64,000 nucleotides of DNA, taken from the NCBI GenBank assembly GCA_030737835.1, contig JAUJYN010000014.1, positions 1,664,152-1,728,151 of the forward strand, read 5' to 3'. Shown here piece by piece: positions 47,936 to 58,167 of this stretch; position 1 is the stretch's first letter, and each line of letters begins with the position of its first letter. This DNA comes from Acorus gramineus. Its lineage: Eukaryota > Streptophyta > Magnoliopsida > Acorales > Acoraceae. Both the position numbers and the translations under genes were made by a program. Below the pieces are notes generated by a model, which saw only the letters and a program-made list of their open reading frames with translations, searched no databases and had not been told where the DNA came from.

Positions 47936-50450
47936 ATGAAAATTTTGTTTAGGACTCTCACCCTTTGGATGTCTTGGACTAACCCCCTTCTTCTGTTGTC
48001 TCAGCGGCCGAACCGCATTCGAGCTTTATGGCATGGAACCAAGAGGTGGTATGATGCCCTAAGGCCGGAGGAGAGGAGCCTAGTGGATGGAGCAGGTTTT
48101 TGCTCCTTCTTTTTGATTGAGCCATTCCATGTCCACCGCCCTGATCTAGAGGCATTGGCAGAGAGGTGGGATCCAGAGAGCTGCACATTTATCCTCCCCA
48201 CTGGTGCGATGATGCCAACGCTCGAGGATGTGGAGCGGATCACATGCCTCCCGGTCTTGGGTGAGGCGGTGATAGCGGCCACCAGTCCTGACTACAGGGC
48301 GCTCTTCCGGGAGTTGATCAGAGATTGGGAGTACGTGGAGTGCGAGAGGTCACTGAACCGGATCCCCCTTGGACAGCTTTCTAGACAGTATGGCCTTGGC
48401 TCCTTCACGCATCGTCAGAAGGGTGAAGTTGTAGCTAGCTTTGAGAGGAGGTGGCTAATGATTGAGGTGAGAGAGGTGGTCGCGTGCCCACAGAGGGCAC
48501 GGAGGGAGTTGAGGGCGTTCTTCCTCTATTTCTTTGGCCGGGTCCTCTTCTCGACAACCTCTGACAAGGTCTCCTCTCACTTTCTGTTGCTGATGAGGGA
48601 CCTAGAGGCCATGGGACGCTTTGCCTGGGGAGCGGCCATGCTGGCTCATCTCTTCGTGGAGCTATCGAAGAAGGTGAAGAGGGCCGGGGGCAAGAATCTC
48701 GGTGGCTTTGCAGCGTTTCTACAGGTATAGTTTAGTGAAGATAGAAATGATTTGATTTAAGTTTATTAACTTCACCTGACTTCGGTTTTGACTTTCTCTT
48801 TGTAGATTTTCGGATATTTCGCCATTGCTCGTCCGACCCAGCTGATCTTCGACCGTGCCCTCCCTTGGGCCATGAGATGGGCGCCTCCGGGGGCTTCTCG
48901 CCTGCGTCGCCTTGCTCAGTTTCGCGAGGCCTTTCGCGCCTTAAAGGAAGAAGAGGTATATTTTCTAGACTTCTAGCTTGTATTTGATTTTCTTTTGCCT
49001 GAGCTCTCTTCTTTATTCCATGGTATTTTTTTGTAGATGATTGGAGGCCTTATGCAGAGGAGGCGGTCCCGGAGGAGCTGTCGCGGGACATCTTGCTGAT
49101 CTTCTTCAATGAGGTGGTCTTCCATGCGATTAGCCGAGTAGTCCGCCAGCTAGGGTACCATCAGTAGGTGCCGGATCCCCTGCCGAGGCGTCCTCCGATC
49201 CCAGTGGCCGGAATTCCTCGGGATATGAACCTCCCGAGGAATTATGCCGTGTATTTGTGGGGATGGGCTGAGAGGGGGACTTTGGTCAAGCGTCGCCCCG
49301 AGGTAGTTGGTAGCGAGGAGTATATGGCCTGGTTCTGTCAGGAATATATTGACATCCTCGGGACTATGGAGGAGGAGGTGCCGGACGCCTATGTAAGAAA
49401 AATCCTTTCTCTCTTCTCTCTTTGCTTCTTCTCTTTGTGTTCTAAATGATGTCCCTTTTTTGTAGGTTGAGCTGAATGAGTTGGAGAAGAAGCTCGAGAC
49501 CGCCAACGAGCACCTCCATGCACGGGCCAGGCAAGTAGAAGGGTTGCGGGCACAGAGGTGATGCTTGTAGGACCAGGTTCAGGTCCTTGAGGCTCAGGTG
49601 GATGCTCTGTCGAGAGCAAGAGCTGATGGCGCTTCTTCCTCCTCTGCTCCTCCTGTGACCAGTGCCTCCGATCGAGAGCTCGAGTTGCTGGATGAGCTAG
49701 GCGTGACCCGTAGTGAGCTCCTAGCCACTCGGATGGAGCTTGATCAGGCGAGGGAGAGGGCTGCGAGGGTCGAGGATGAGGTGGACTTGTTGCGGTCCGA
49801 GAGAGCCTTGAAAGAAGCAAAGATGGACCAGCTGCGGTCCCGTATTGCGCTGAGGGAGGGGGAGTCTTCCATTTTAAGTCATGAGCGAGACTCCCTCCAG
49901 GCTAGAGTGTCAGAGTTGGAGGCGTCAGCCGGCGTGCCTGGTGGATTGATGGGAGACCTGGTTCGTTCTCTTCAGGCAGCCGGAGATAGGGACCGGGAGG
50001 CTCTCAAGGTCTCGGAGGCGAGGGCATGGGAGTTGGAAGAGAGGTTGAGGGCGGCCGAGGACCGATCCAGGAGCATGGAGGGTTGTCTTCACCAGAGGCT
50101 GGAGAGAAGAGATCGGGACATGCAGCAAGTCCACCTCTGGGAGGCGACCATGAAGGGGAAGTTGGTCGGGGGTGTGTCCATGACGGCGCCGGATCTCGAT
50201 CTTCTCCCTCTCGAGCCTGACCAATTGGTCTCTGCTTCCTTTGCTACGGGGGCGACCTTCAGTCGGGCTTCTCGTCCTTCGGCGACACAGAGCCGTGGGA
50301 GATACGCGAGGGCTGCTTCTTCGGTGAGGGAGACTCCTGCTGCTCCGGATGCTCTAGAGGTTTAGTCTTCCCCTCAGTTACAACCTTCTCAGCCAGGCTA
50401 GGATGTTCCTCCTTTGACCCAGCCTCCCGGGGATGACAACACTCCGAGGT
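47936..50450 (+). pseudogene. Plant mobile domain (PMD) protein with coiled-coil tail, broken
   Basis: PMD proteins (MAIN/MAIL-like) include nuclear factors linked to silencing, and are often carried by transposons. Inferred exons: from 47936 (or the acceptor at 48003) to 48724, 48806-48955, 49037-49392, and from 49466. Exon 1 has the PMD core: ALAERWDPESCTFILPTGAM, TLEDVERITCLPVLGEAV, and LGSFTHRQKGEVVASFERRW. Exon 3 has VVRQLGYHQ, RDMNLPRNYAVYLWGWAERG and SEEYMAWF. Exon 4 is a long heptad-like coiled coil (ELDQARERAARVEDEVDLLR) ending in a Ser/Pro-rich tail. Exons 2 and 3 do not join in frame. Stops at 49165 (TAG), 49559 (TGA), 49568 (TAG) and 50363 (TAG) sit where Gln or Arg codons are expected, so this copy is a pseudogene. 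Its fairly well kept reading frame suggests recent inactivation. Confidence 0.75.
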
Positions 50451-51710
50451 ATAGTTTTCATGTCTTGGTTTCGGTAGAAGAAATGTATATATGCAAGGAA
50501 TTCATGCTTTTCTTCTTTTCTTTTGGCTTAGGTGATTGTTTTGATGATGGATAGCTCAAGACATTCGGATTTGGAGCTTTTGGTTGACCTATCACTACCC
50601 GTTTATCAATTGAACTTAGGTTTACCTTCCTGTTTTATGAACAACTTATGTAAATGGATATGGGTGTTTTAGTTCTAGTTTTAAAAGGGTATTTATTTAC
50701 TCTGATTTTGGTTTGATATATGTGGAATGGTTTCCTATGGTTTTTTTGTTGTGGGTGAATGAATTTGTATGAATGCTTGGTTTGGAATGTGGTTTTGATT
50801 TTTGTTGCTGTTTGAATCGTATTTATGCAGGTTTAGGGATTGTGTATGTGTATGGAATGTGTGTGTACAGGTTTTGGACAAAAAATATTTCTAGTAGGTC
50901 TTGAAGGTTTGAAGAGTTGTTTTGTGTTTAGCCGCCCCAGGGCGGCGGCTAATAGGTTTTAGCCGTCTAATGGCAGGCGGCTTGTTGTGTTTAGCCGCCC
51001 CTGGCCCGGGATAATTTTTCTGATTCCACTGTCTTGTTGTCATTGCTGGGAGTCTTGTGGGTAATTGTTCAACCTTCAAAAACCTGTAAAAACATTCTTT
51101 CCATGGACCAAGTGTTAAATCTGTCCGGATTGCGCCCCTACACTGACTTTCGAGTCCTTCTTGTTCAAATTGTCAAGGGCTACAACCCATCTAAGGTAAG
51201 TAAGGAAAAGAGTGCGAGAGACCATGCTCGGCATAAAAAGGAGGGAGCCTAGATGGCTCTGAGTGCGATTTTGTGAGAATAAAAGAGACTCTCAGGTGTG
51301 TATGAGAGTGGGGCAATTTTTCTTTCTCAAATGTGTGTGGAAGGGTATGAAATGGAAGTAATAGGGGCAATTTTCTTTTGGCATGGGAGTTAATTGTGGT
51401 ATTTGAGAAAATTGAATGCCTAAATGTTTGGAAAAGGAAAATACAATCTTATGCATAAGTGTGAGTGACATAAGGGAGCATTTTAGTTTTTCAAAGGATC
51501 CTTCGTGTGGAGAGGGCAACATTTTCAATTTCCTAAAGTAAAAGACACCATCAAGTCCATGAAGAGGGGCCCTTGTGGTCACTCATGTCCAAACCAGGAT
51601 TGTATTTGAAAGGTGTTGGCTCCAAGTGTTAATTTCTCAAGTTCATGGTTCTCGAATGCTTGATCACATTATTCTAAACATGCTGGGAAATCCATGAATG
51701 CACCAAGATT
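50451..51710. other. 3' flank of PMD pseudogene
   Basis: Non-coding. The first 250 bp look like a 3' untranslated region. At 50928-51010, AGCCGCC and GGCGGCT words form local palindromes. The piece 50976-50997 is nearly the inverse of 26666-26687, which hints that the PMD copy lies in a transposon related to that LTR family. Nothing else was recognised. Confidence 0.4.
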
Positions 51711-52111
51711 TAAGTTGTTATATATGTGTCACTTTTAGCCTGCTGGTAACCGTTAGAGCGTTCTGGCAGTTTTTTGTTTTTTTTCGGTTTTCGATCGGAA
51801 CAGCTAATTTTTGGACTGTTAGCTATCGTCCTGAGCTAGAGGACTCCGATTGGAAATCTAACTGCATATTTGGTGTCCTGGTGCCATTTTAGGCCTCTCA
51901 GGAAAATTTCGTTGAATTCCGGTAACGTTTCCAAATTTTGCAGTTTCGGGGCGTATCTGGGTTTTTAAGTCGCACACTATATAAAGGTGGGATCTAATTT
52001 TCGGATTACTATTCATCATCCCTACCAACCCTTCCCCTCTCTCCTTTTCTCCATTTTTCTCACTTTTGAGCCCCCTAGGGCCCTTTAACCTAAAAACCTA
52101 AAACCTAGGAA

Positions 52112-52136
52112 GTGTAGATCGGGTCCCGATCTACAC
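52112..52136 (+). promoter_or_regulatory. Perfect 12-bp palindrome in 5' LTR
   Basis: GTGTAGATCGGG, T, and the exact complement. It lies about 130 nt after TATATAAAG (51978), so it would fall near the 5' end of the element RNA. Same sequence at 32707 and 58565. Confidence 0.6.
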
Positions 52137-53583
52137 CCCGGTGGTTTCAAATCCCGATTCCGGTGAGATTAGCCCCTCCGTCTGCCCTCTCTTCTCCTCT
52201 GTTTTGGCCCATTTCGGAGGTGGGAGTAGATCCGGGCGGTGGAAGCCTTAAGGGAAAGGTTTCGGCGCGGAGAGCGTCCGGACTTCCCTTCCTCCCCTTG
52301 GTAAGCCCTATTTCCCCTCATTTCTTGTTTAGATGGATGTTAGGAGGTGGATTTTGGGGTTGGGTGGAGGTCGGCGGCTGTGGGTGGCCGTCGGAGGGCT
52401 GTGGAGGTGGTCGGAGGTCGGTGGGTGGTGGTAGAGGTGCTCGGGTATGGGTGGGGGATGGTCCCGGGCAGCAGGTAGCACCGGCAGCAGCACAGCAGGC
52501 TGGGCGCGCGCGTGCTTGCGCGCCGGCGTGCGCGCGGGCTTGCAGGGCGCGTGCTGGTCGTGCTGGGTGTGCGGGTGCTGGGCGCGCGGGTGTGCTGGGC
52601 GTGCGGGCACTGGGCGTGCTGCGCGCTGGTACACCCGGGAAGGCTGGTCAAGCGGTTGGTGCTGGGGAGCTGGGCGAGCTGTGCGCGAGGAGCTGGGCGA
52701 GCTGTGCGCGAGGAGCTGGGCGAGCTGTGCGCGAGGAGCAGGGTAAGACTAGCCGGGTAGGCTGGGAGTAGGCGCACCAGTTTGCCGGGCGCGCGAGCGC
52801 GTGCGCGCGGACGCGCGCGCGGACGTGCGCTCGGGGGGTGCAGGGGGAGGCATGTGGGTAGGCAGGCTGTGGGCTGTGCGCGCGGGCAGGCCGGGCTGGC
52901 AGGCTGGGCGCGCAGGCGAGCAGGGCAGGAGGTGCTCGGGCATCAGGCGAGCAGTGCCGGGCGTGCAGGCGAACGGTGCTCGGGCCACTCGGTGACGCGT
53001 GCAGGCAGGCAACGCAGGCAGCAGCGTGGGCATGCTGGCAGGCGCGCTGGGCGCGTGCTGCCAGGCGCGCTGGGCACGTGTTGCGCGTGCGTGCGCGTGG
53101 GCGCTGGGTGAGGGTCCCGGGTGCTGGGCGCTGAGCGTCGGGTGCTGGGCCGCGGATACCGGGCGCTGGGCTGAGGCGCAGGCGTGCGCGCGTGGTGCGC
53201 GCGGGTAGAGGCTGGTAGGTGCGCGCGGAGTGCGCGCGGAGAGGGGGCTGGAGGTGCGCGCGGGGCGAGGCGCTGCGTGCGGGGTGCTCGCGGGCCAGCG
53301 CGAGGCGTGCGGGTTGTGCGCGGGCGGCTGCGCTGGGGCTCAGGGGGCGCGCGGTGGACCCGGGAGGTTCGGCGGTGTGCGGGGTGCGTTGGCTGAGGCG
53401 CGGCGGTGCACCCGGGCGGTCGGGAGGCCGTGCGGGTGGTTGCTGGGGGTGCTCGGGCTAGCGTGCGTGCGGGTCGTATGCACGTTTGCCCGAGTGTTAG
53501 GTGTTTAGTTGTGGGTTTTGTGTGTTTGGGTGTCTTAGAGTATTTATGTATTGTTCTCACCATATTGAATGCCTGTCTTGCAG

Positions 53584-53620
53584 ATCTGGATAGACGGTCG
53601 TGCGACGACCCAGATAACCG
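53584..53620 (+). other. Putative 37-nt leader micro-exon in the LTR
   Basis: Bounded by TGCCTGTCTTGCAG on the left and CCG|GTGAGTGG on the right, both close to plant splice consensus. The equivalent blocks are at 34079-34114, 60043-60079 and near 28657-28697 and 62866-62902. Upstream, CCTTGGTAAGCCC (52299) could be the donor of the preceding intron. Downstream, TTTTTCCCCAG (54942) could be the next acceptor. This is inference from motif conservation; no transcript evidence is available here. Confidence 0.45.
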
Positions 53621-53645
53621 GTGAGTGGGACAATCCAACCCAGTA

Positions 53646-53684
53646 GAGAGGCGTTATACGCACTTGGGCGTATACCGACCTCTC
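53646..53684 (+). promoter_or_regulatory. Two-tier LTR stem-loop (reference copy)
   Basis: Outer stem GAGAGG / CCTCTC (53646-53651 with 53679-53684), a short CG/CG step with a bulge, and a perfect inner stem TATACGC / GCGTATA (53655-53661 with 53668-53674), loop ACTTGG. It begins about 8 nt after the GTGAGTGGGACAATCCAACC block. Confidence 0.65.
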
Positions 53685-54674
53685 CTGGGGCACCATGGAT
53701 GTATATTAACCTGCAGTAATATGTAATCCATGCTTGCATGATTTAAATGTAGAATGCATGCTACCCTAGTCTTTGCATGTTAGGGACTTACACCCTTAGG
53801 ATATGTGTATGAGCCATGCACCATGTCCCCTGTTCTCATGCTAGGAAGCCTTGGCCTATGCATGTGTCCTACTAGTTTATTTATTAAATTAAATGCTAGT
53901 AAATGTTTAATTACATGCCTTAGATAATATTATAGGGAGGGGCCTTGCGAGGTCAACATTGAGACCCGGGTTAGGGTGCTCCGTGTTCCTTGTTTGGTTG
54001 TCGGGATGTCCTGTATCGGGACCTCATGCTGCCCTCCCAAGGTTCTTGTCCCAATAATATTACACCTCAAATTGTTAAATAATGGTTTATCCATTGAATG
54101 ATTATTAGCATATTAGTGAATATTATAGGGGAGGGGCCTTGCGAGGACAGCGGTGAGACCCGGGTTAGGGTACTCCGTGTTCCTTGTTTGGTTGTCGGGG
54201 TGTCCTATATCGGGAACTCACGCTGCCCTCCCGAGTTTCTTTCCCCCAATGATATTCCACCCTTGCTAATTATTGTGTATGTTCCCCGCATATTGGTTAT
54301 GCTCCTTGGAGGAATTCTGAGGAATTCAGGACATTAGAGTTGTAGAGATGTGTTGTCAGCTGATCCGAGTGGATCATATGCGTATGGATAGGCTGTTCTG
54401 TCCCCTTCGTTGGATCCGGTAGAGACTGCCCCAGCGTTAGAAAGGCCGTCCCTTCCAAGGGTTCCCATCAGTAGGCGCCTCCCGATATTTGTGACGGACT
54501 GTGCTGAAGTTGTGGGTGAGGGCTCCCATCAGTAGGCGCCTCCCGATATTTGTGACGGACTGTGCTGAAGTTGTGGGGGTGATAGCCCAGCGGCTACGGA
54601 GTGGAGGAGAGACTATCGGTGGACCAAGGGTGACCAACAGCCTAGTCAGTCCCAAAATCCTATGTCACCCGTGG

Positions 54675-54815
54675 AAGGGTGAGGGTGAGGGTGTAGTGGG
54701 TTGGCGATGAGCGACCCACTGGATTTGTGATTGGATGATTATCAGTCCCAATAGCCTATGTCACCCATTGATGGGTGAGGGTGAGGGTGTGGTGGTTCGG
54801 CGATGTACGAACCAC
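54675..54815 (+). promoter_or_regulatory. Two GGGTGA-repeat plus hairpin modules
   Basis: Each module reads TGTCACCC, then GGGTGAGGGTGAGGGTG, then a hairpin. Module 1 hairpin: AGTGGGTTG / CGACCCACT (54695-54720). Module 2: GTGGTTCG / CGAACCAC (54792-54815). Loops are GCGATGAG and GCGATGTA. Between the two modules G-C has changed to T-A with pairing kept. Confidence 0.6.
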
Positions 54816-55352
54816 TGGGTTATGTTGTTATGCCACTTAGAGGATGGATAAATAATTGAATTGTGGTAAATATTGTCTGTGATGCATGGATTGTGCTGTT
54901 CACTGAGCGTGTGGCTCACCCCTCGCATATGTTTTTCCCCAGTGGTCACTGAGCCTGAGCTAGAGCCGGAGCAGCAATTGGAGCTTTCTGAGGGATTCCT
55001 TCAGTAGCGGAGCAGCGCCACGTTCCGCGAGTGCCCGAGGTTATCAGCATCCCTTCTTGACTGTATGTATTTGATTTCCGTGCTTGGCACGTGTTTGTAT
55101 ATGTTCAGTTGTATTTGTGTATATTGGCTCTCACAGGACAGATGATTGAGTATCGAGTCTGTAGAATGTTTATTTACAGATTCAGTCTTTTGCTTCCGCA
55201 TTTGGTGTATATATCATGTCAGCCCCTTTGTTGCATGTGTGTCATTCTAGTTGTTTGTGTATGATATATTATTGACCTCCTGTGTAGATTCTGATATTTT
55301 ATATACACTTGCCGCGTCTCGGGGACGGCCGCCCTGGGGCGTGACAAAAAGT

Positions 55353-55366
55353 TGGTATCAGAGCCT
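55353..55366 (+). promoter_or_regulatory. Primer-binding site, initiator tRNA-Met type
   Basis: TGGTATCAGAGCCT, six bases after the 5' LTR end. It is complementary to the 3' end of plant initiator tRNA-Met, the usual primer of Tekay-type elements. Confidence 0.92.
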
Positions 55367-55466
55367 GGTCCTGTCAGAGCCAATGGTCCTCTTTTCGTAG
55401 AGATGAGTCCTAGGATTTCTATATGAGTATTCTGATCCTAGTGTCTGGTTTTCTTAGGGTGCTGAT

Positions 55467-56800
55467 ATGCCTCCTCGCAGAGGACGGCGCGGACGAGGTC
55501 CCTCTCGATCTTTGGAGGTTTCCGGACCTACCAGAGATGAGGATGCTACCGGAGAGCCCTTGACGCAGGAGCCTCCTGCTTGGGAGCGTGCTTTCGCTCG
55601 GTTGGCTGATTTGGTGGAGACACAGACGAGGATGCTGGCAGAGCAGGCTAGAGAGATTCAGGAGCTGAGGGCGACTCGCGAGGCAGTTCCGCAGGTCCCC
55701 TTAGTAGCAGATCCGCCTGTGGTACCCGATGTACCCCCAGTTCCAGTGGCGATTCCGGCGGTAGGAGTTCAGGGTCCCCTGCAGAGGGAGGAGGAGCTAG
55801 AGGCGGCAGCGCGAGTGCAGCAGAGCGGCCTCAACGCCTTTTTGAAGCTCCACCCTCCCGAGTTCCATGGTCAGTCGGCAGATCCTCTTGCGCCAGAGCG
55901 TTGGTTGAGGGAGGTGGATACGATCTTCGCGGCCATGCTTTGCACTGATCGCCAGCGAGTCCCCCTCGCCACCTTTATGCTGAAGGGTGACGCCGCCGAC
56001 TGGTGGGCTACCCGAGTGGTGGACATCCCAGAGGGAGTGGAGCAGCTTTCTTGGGCGGGTTTCCGGAGGCATTTTCTGGACGAGTATTTCCCGTTCTCGA
56101 TGCGCCAGATGGTGATGCGGGAGTTTGAGCAGTTGACGCAGGGCTCCATGTCGGTCGCTGACTACTCTACGTGCTTTACGAGGCTGTCCAGATTCACTCC
56201 AGCGTTGGTGATGGACGAGGAGTCGAGGTGACGTCGATTCGAGCTCGGTCTCAGCAGCGCTATCCGGGTGCACGTCACCGCCCACGCTTTCACGAGGTAC
56301 TCCGACTTAGTGTCTCGAGCGAAGACCGTCGAGAGAGACCTCGGGATCCAGGTGGGGGTTCCGACCCCTTCTGCAGATCAGGGTCCTTCCGGGAGTCAGG
56401 ACCAGAGGCAGCGCAAGAGGAAGAGGCCCCGCTTCGATCAGTCAGCGGCTGCCTCTCCTCCAGCAGATGCGGTGCCAGTGTGGGATCCGGCACCCATTGC
56501 GGCAGTGCCCATCCAGTCCATGCAGCCGGAGAAGCGGCGCTGTTTTCATTGTCAGCGCATCGGGCATATCAGATACCATTGCCCTGATGCTGGCTGACCC
56601 CGAGTGATGCCTCCGCAGCCGTAGTTCTTGCAGCAGCAGCTTCCGCGCCAGCAGCAGCAGCAGCCTCAGCGTCAGCAGCAGCCAGTGCAGCCGGCGAGGC
56701 GTGCTCCTGTTCCTCAGCCGCGGTTGGTCCAGGGCAGAGTTGCAGCGCTTACGGCCGAGGAGGCGCAGCTTTCGGGTGTCATGGTTCGAGGTATTATCCT
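55467..56800 (+). pseudogene. Tekay-type gag (with start of protease), three nonsense codons
   Basis: Starts MPPRRGRRGRGPSR. It carries a capsid core (APERWLREVDTIFAAM, KGDAADWWATRV, EYFPFSMRQMVMREFEQLTQ, VADYSTCFTRLSRF), then a basic linker and a CCHC zinc knuckle CFHCQRIGHIRYHC (56538-56579), then a Gln-rich stretch and the beginning of protease (GVMVRGIILCSQ). The frame is one and the same throughout (no indels), interrupted only by TGA at 56229 and 56595 and TAG at 56622, all at likely Arg or Gln codons. Gag packages element RNA into particles. This copy can no longer make a full protein. Confidence 0.88.
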
Positions 56801-57607
56801 GTGTTCCCAGCTCTCTAGTATAAGGATGTGTGTGTGTAGTTGGTGGTTATTATGCAAGTGTGTGGGGTATTTGGATGAGTGAGTGTCAAGAGTGGTTGTT
56901 CGGGTTGAGGAGGCCGGGTTATAGCCGTCCTGGTAGAGAGTTCCCATCAGTAGGTACCACCGATGCAGTCGGAGGGGTACTGAATTTGGGAGTATGCTAG
57001 GTAGGGGCTACCCGGTAAGAGATTATTGAATGGTGTCGCGAGCGTGGAATCGCTCTCCCCTTCGTCGGATCCGCGTAGTATAGCCCCGGCGTTAGACAGG
57101 CTCCCGGTCAGAGGACCAGGCGAGCTACGGAGCGGGGAGAGGCTACCGGTGGACCAGGGGTAGAGAGCAGTCTAAGTCTCTCCCAAAGTCCCAAAATGTC
57201 TCCTTTCAGGAGTGAGGGTGTGGATGAGGCGAAGACGGGTCGCTCGTGACCCAAGTTCTGTTGGACCATTCCCAATGATGTTGGGTCCGGTCTTGTAGTG
57301 GATGTTGAAGGACATCGTTAGGTGATCATCTAGAGGTAGATGATCCGGAGGGGTTAGTAGTGTTCTTTAAAATGATGTCTTCTTCTAGTGTTCCTTTCTG
57401 GATTAAGGGGCCTTGTGAGGTCAGCGTTGAAACCCGGGCTAGGGTACTTCGTGTTCCTTGTTTGGTTGTCGGGGTATCCTATATCGGGATTTCATGGTGC
57501 CCTCACGAGGTTTCTTTCCCCAGGTAAGGGATGCCATAGAAGCATCAGATGGATGAGAGATCAAGTGCGAGTTTTGGTTAGAGGTTAAGGCCTTTGGGGC
57601 TGGGTGA
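56801..57607 (+). mobile_element. LTR-derived segment replacing most of pol
   Basis: From about 56810 the sequence turns from protease into LTR-type blocks. These include a TAGAGAGTTCCCATCAGTAGG stretch, GGTGGACCAGGGGTAGAGAG, GGAGTGAGGGTGTGGATGAG (a GGGTGA module relic) and GGTTGTCGGGGTATCC. It returns to pol at about 57606 (ATTTCTGGTGAAGGCATATC). It resembles LTRs more diverged than this element's own, so it came from another copy. Confidence 0.75.
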
Positions 57608-58154
57608 TTTCTGGTGAAGGCATATCTGTGGACCCGGGCAAGACGCTTGTCGCGTCAAATTGGCGTCGACCGTCGAACCCCGCAAGGATTCGGAGCTTCC
57701 CGAGTTGAAGGGTTATTGCAGGAAGCTTGACGAGGGACTCTCGAAGATAGCTGTTCCTCTTAACCGCCTTACTCGGAAGGATATCCGGTTCGAGTGGTCC
57801 CCTTCTTGCGAGGAGAGCTTCTTGGAGTTTTATCGGAGGCTCACCTCAGCGCCAATTCTTACCTCTCCGTCTTGGAGTGGTGGGTTCGCAGTTGGGTAAA
57901 GGTGTGTCCGCGATCCTGCTCACGTCATCCCGTTCGAGCCGCTCGTCTCTGAGCCGGACAGTCATTCGTGGAGCAGTCGATTGAGATCATGGACCGCCGC
58001 GTGAGGAGGCTCTGCACCAAGACCGTCCAGTTGGTCGAGGTGCGATGGCAGCACCGTTCCGGTGTCGAGGACACTTGGGAGCTCAAGGATGCCAGGTGTG
58101 ACGCATCTTTTCCCCTCCTAGATGTTTTTGCATATTTTGAGGACAAAATTTCCT
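57606..58154 (+). pseudogene. Pol remnant: RT end, RNase H start, chromodomain-like tail
   Basis: Resembles 41550-41850 (ISGEGISVD, then RLTRKDIRFEWSPSCEESFL, then a truncated RNase H reading SWSGGFAV). At about 57896 it jumps to the C-terminal region matching 43470-43660 (VIPFEPLVSEPD, RRLCTKTVQLVEVRWQHRSG). RNase H catalytic residues, integrase and most of RT are deleted. Confidence 0.85.
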
Positions 58155-58167
58155 AAGGGGGGAAGAA
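58155..58167 (+). promoter_or_regulatory. Polypurine tract
   Basis: AAGGGGGGAAGAA immediately before the 3' LTR start. Confidence 0.9.

Larger units (their letters stand above)
51716..55346 (+). mobile_element. 5' LTR, 3631 bp
   Basis: Starts TGTTATATATG and ends GGGGCGTGACA. Landmarks: TATATAAAG (51978-51986), a 25-nt palindrome (52112-52136), donor-like CCTTGGTAAGC (52299), a GC-rich block (52500-53470), a three-copy 23-bp repeat with GAGCTGGGCGAGCTGTG (52668-52740), acceptor TCTTGCAG / donor CCGGTGAGTGG (53584 and 53620), a stem-loop (53646-53684), a tandem 61-bp duplication (about 54458-54578), two GGGTGA/hairpin modules (54675-54720 and 54770-54815) and acceptor-like TTTTTCCCCAG (54942). 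Confidence 0.94.

Noticed and set aside
52163..53638. Gly/Arg/Ala-rich open frames in the 5' LTR, repeated at 58720-60076
   Set aside because: Same composition effect inside LTRs. Frames are not conserved between the two LTR copies, and they overlap splice-like sites.
54680..54695. GGGTGAGGGTGAGGGTG blocks as telomere-like repeats
   Set aside because: The unit is GGGTGA with two or three copies, always followed by the hairpin. It is not the plant telomere unit TTTAGGG.
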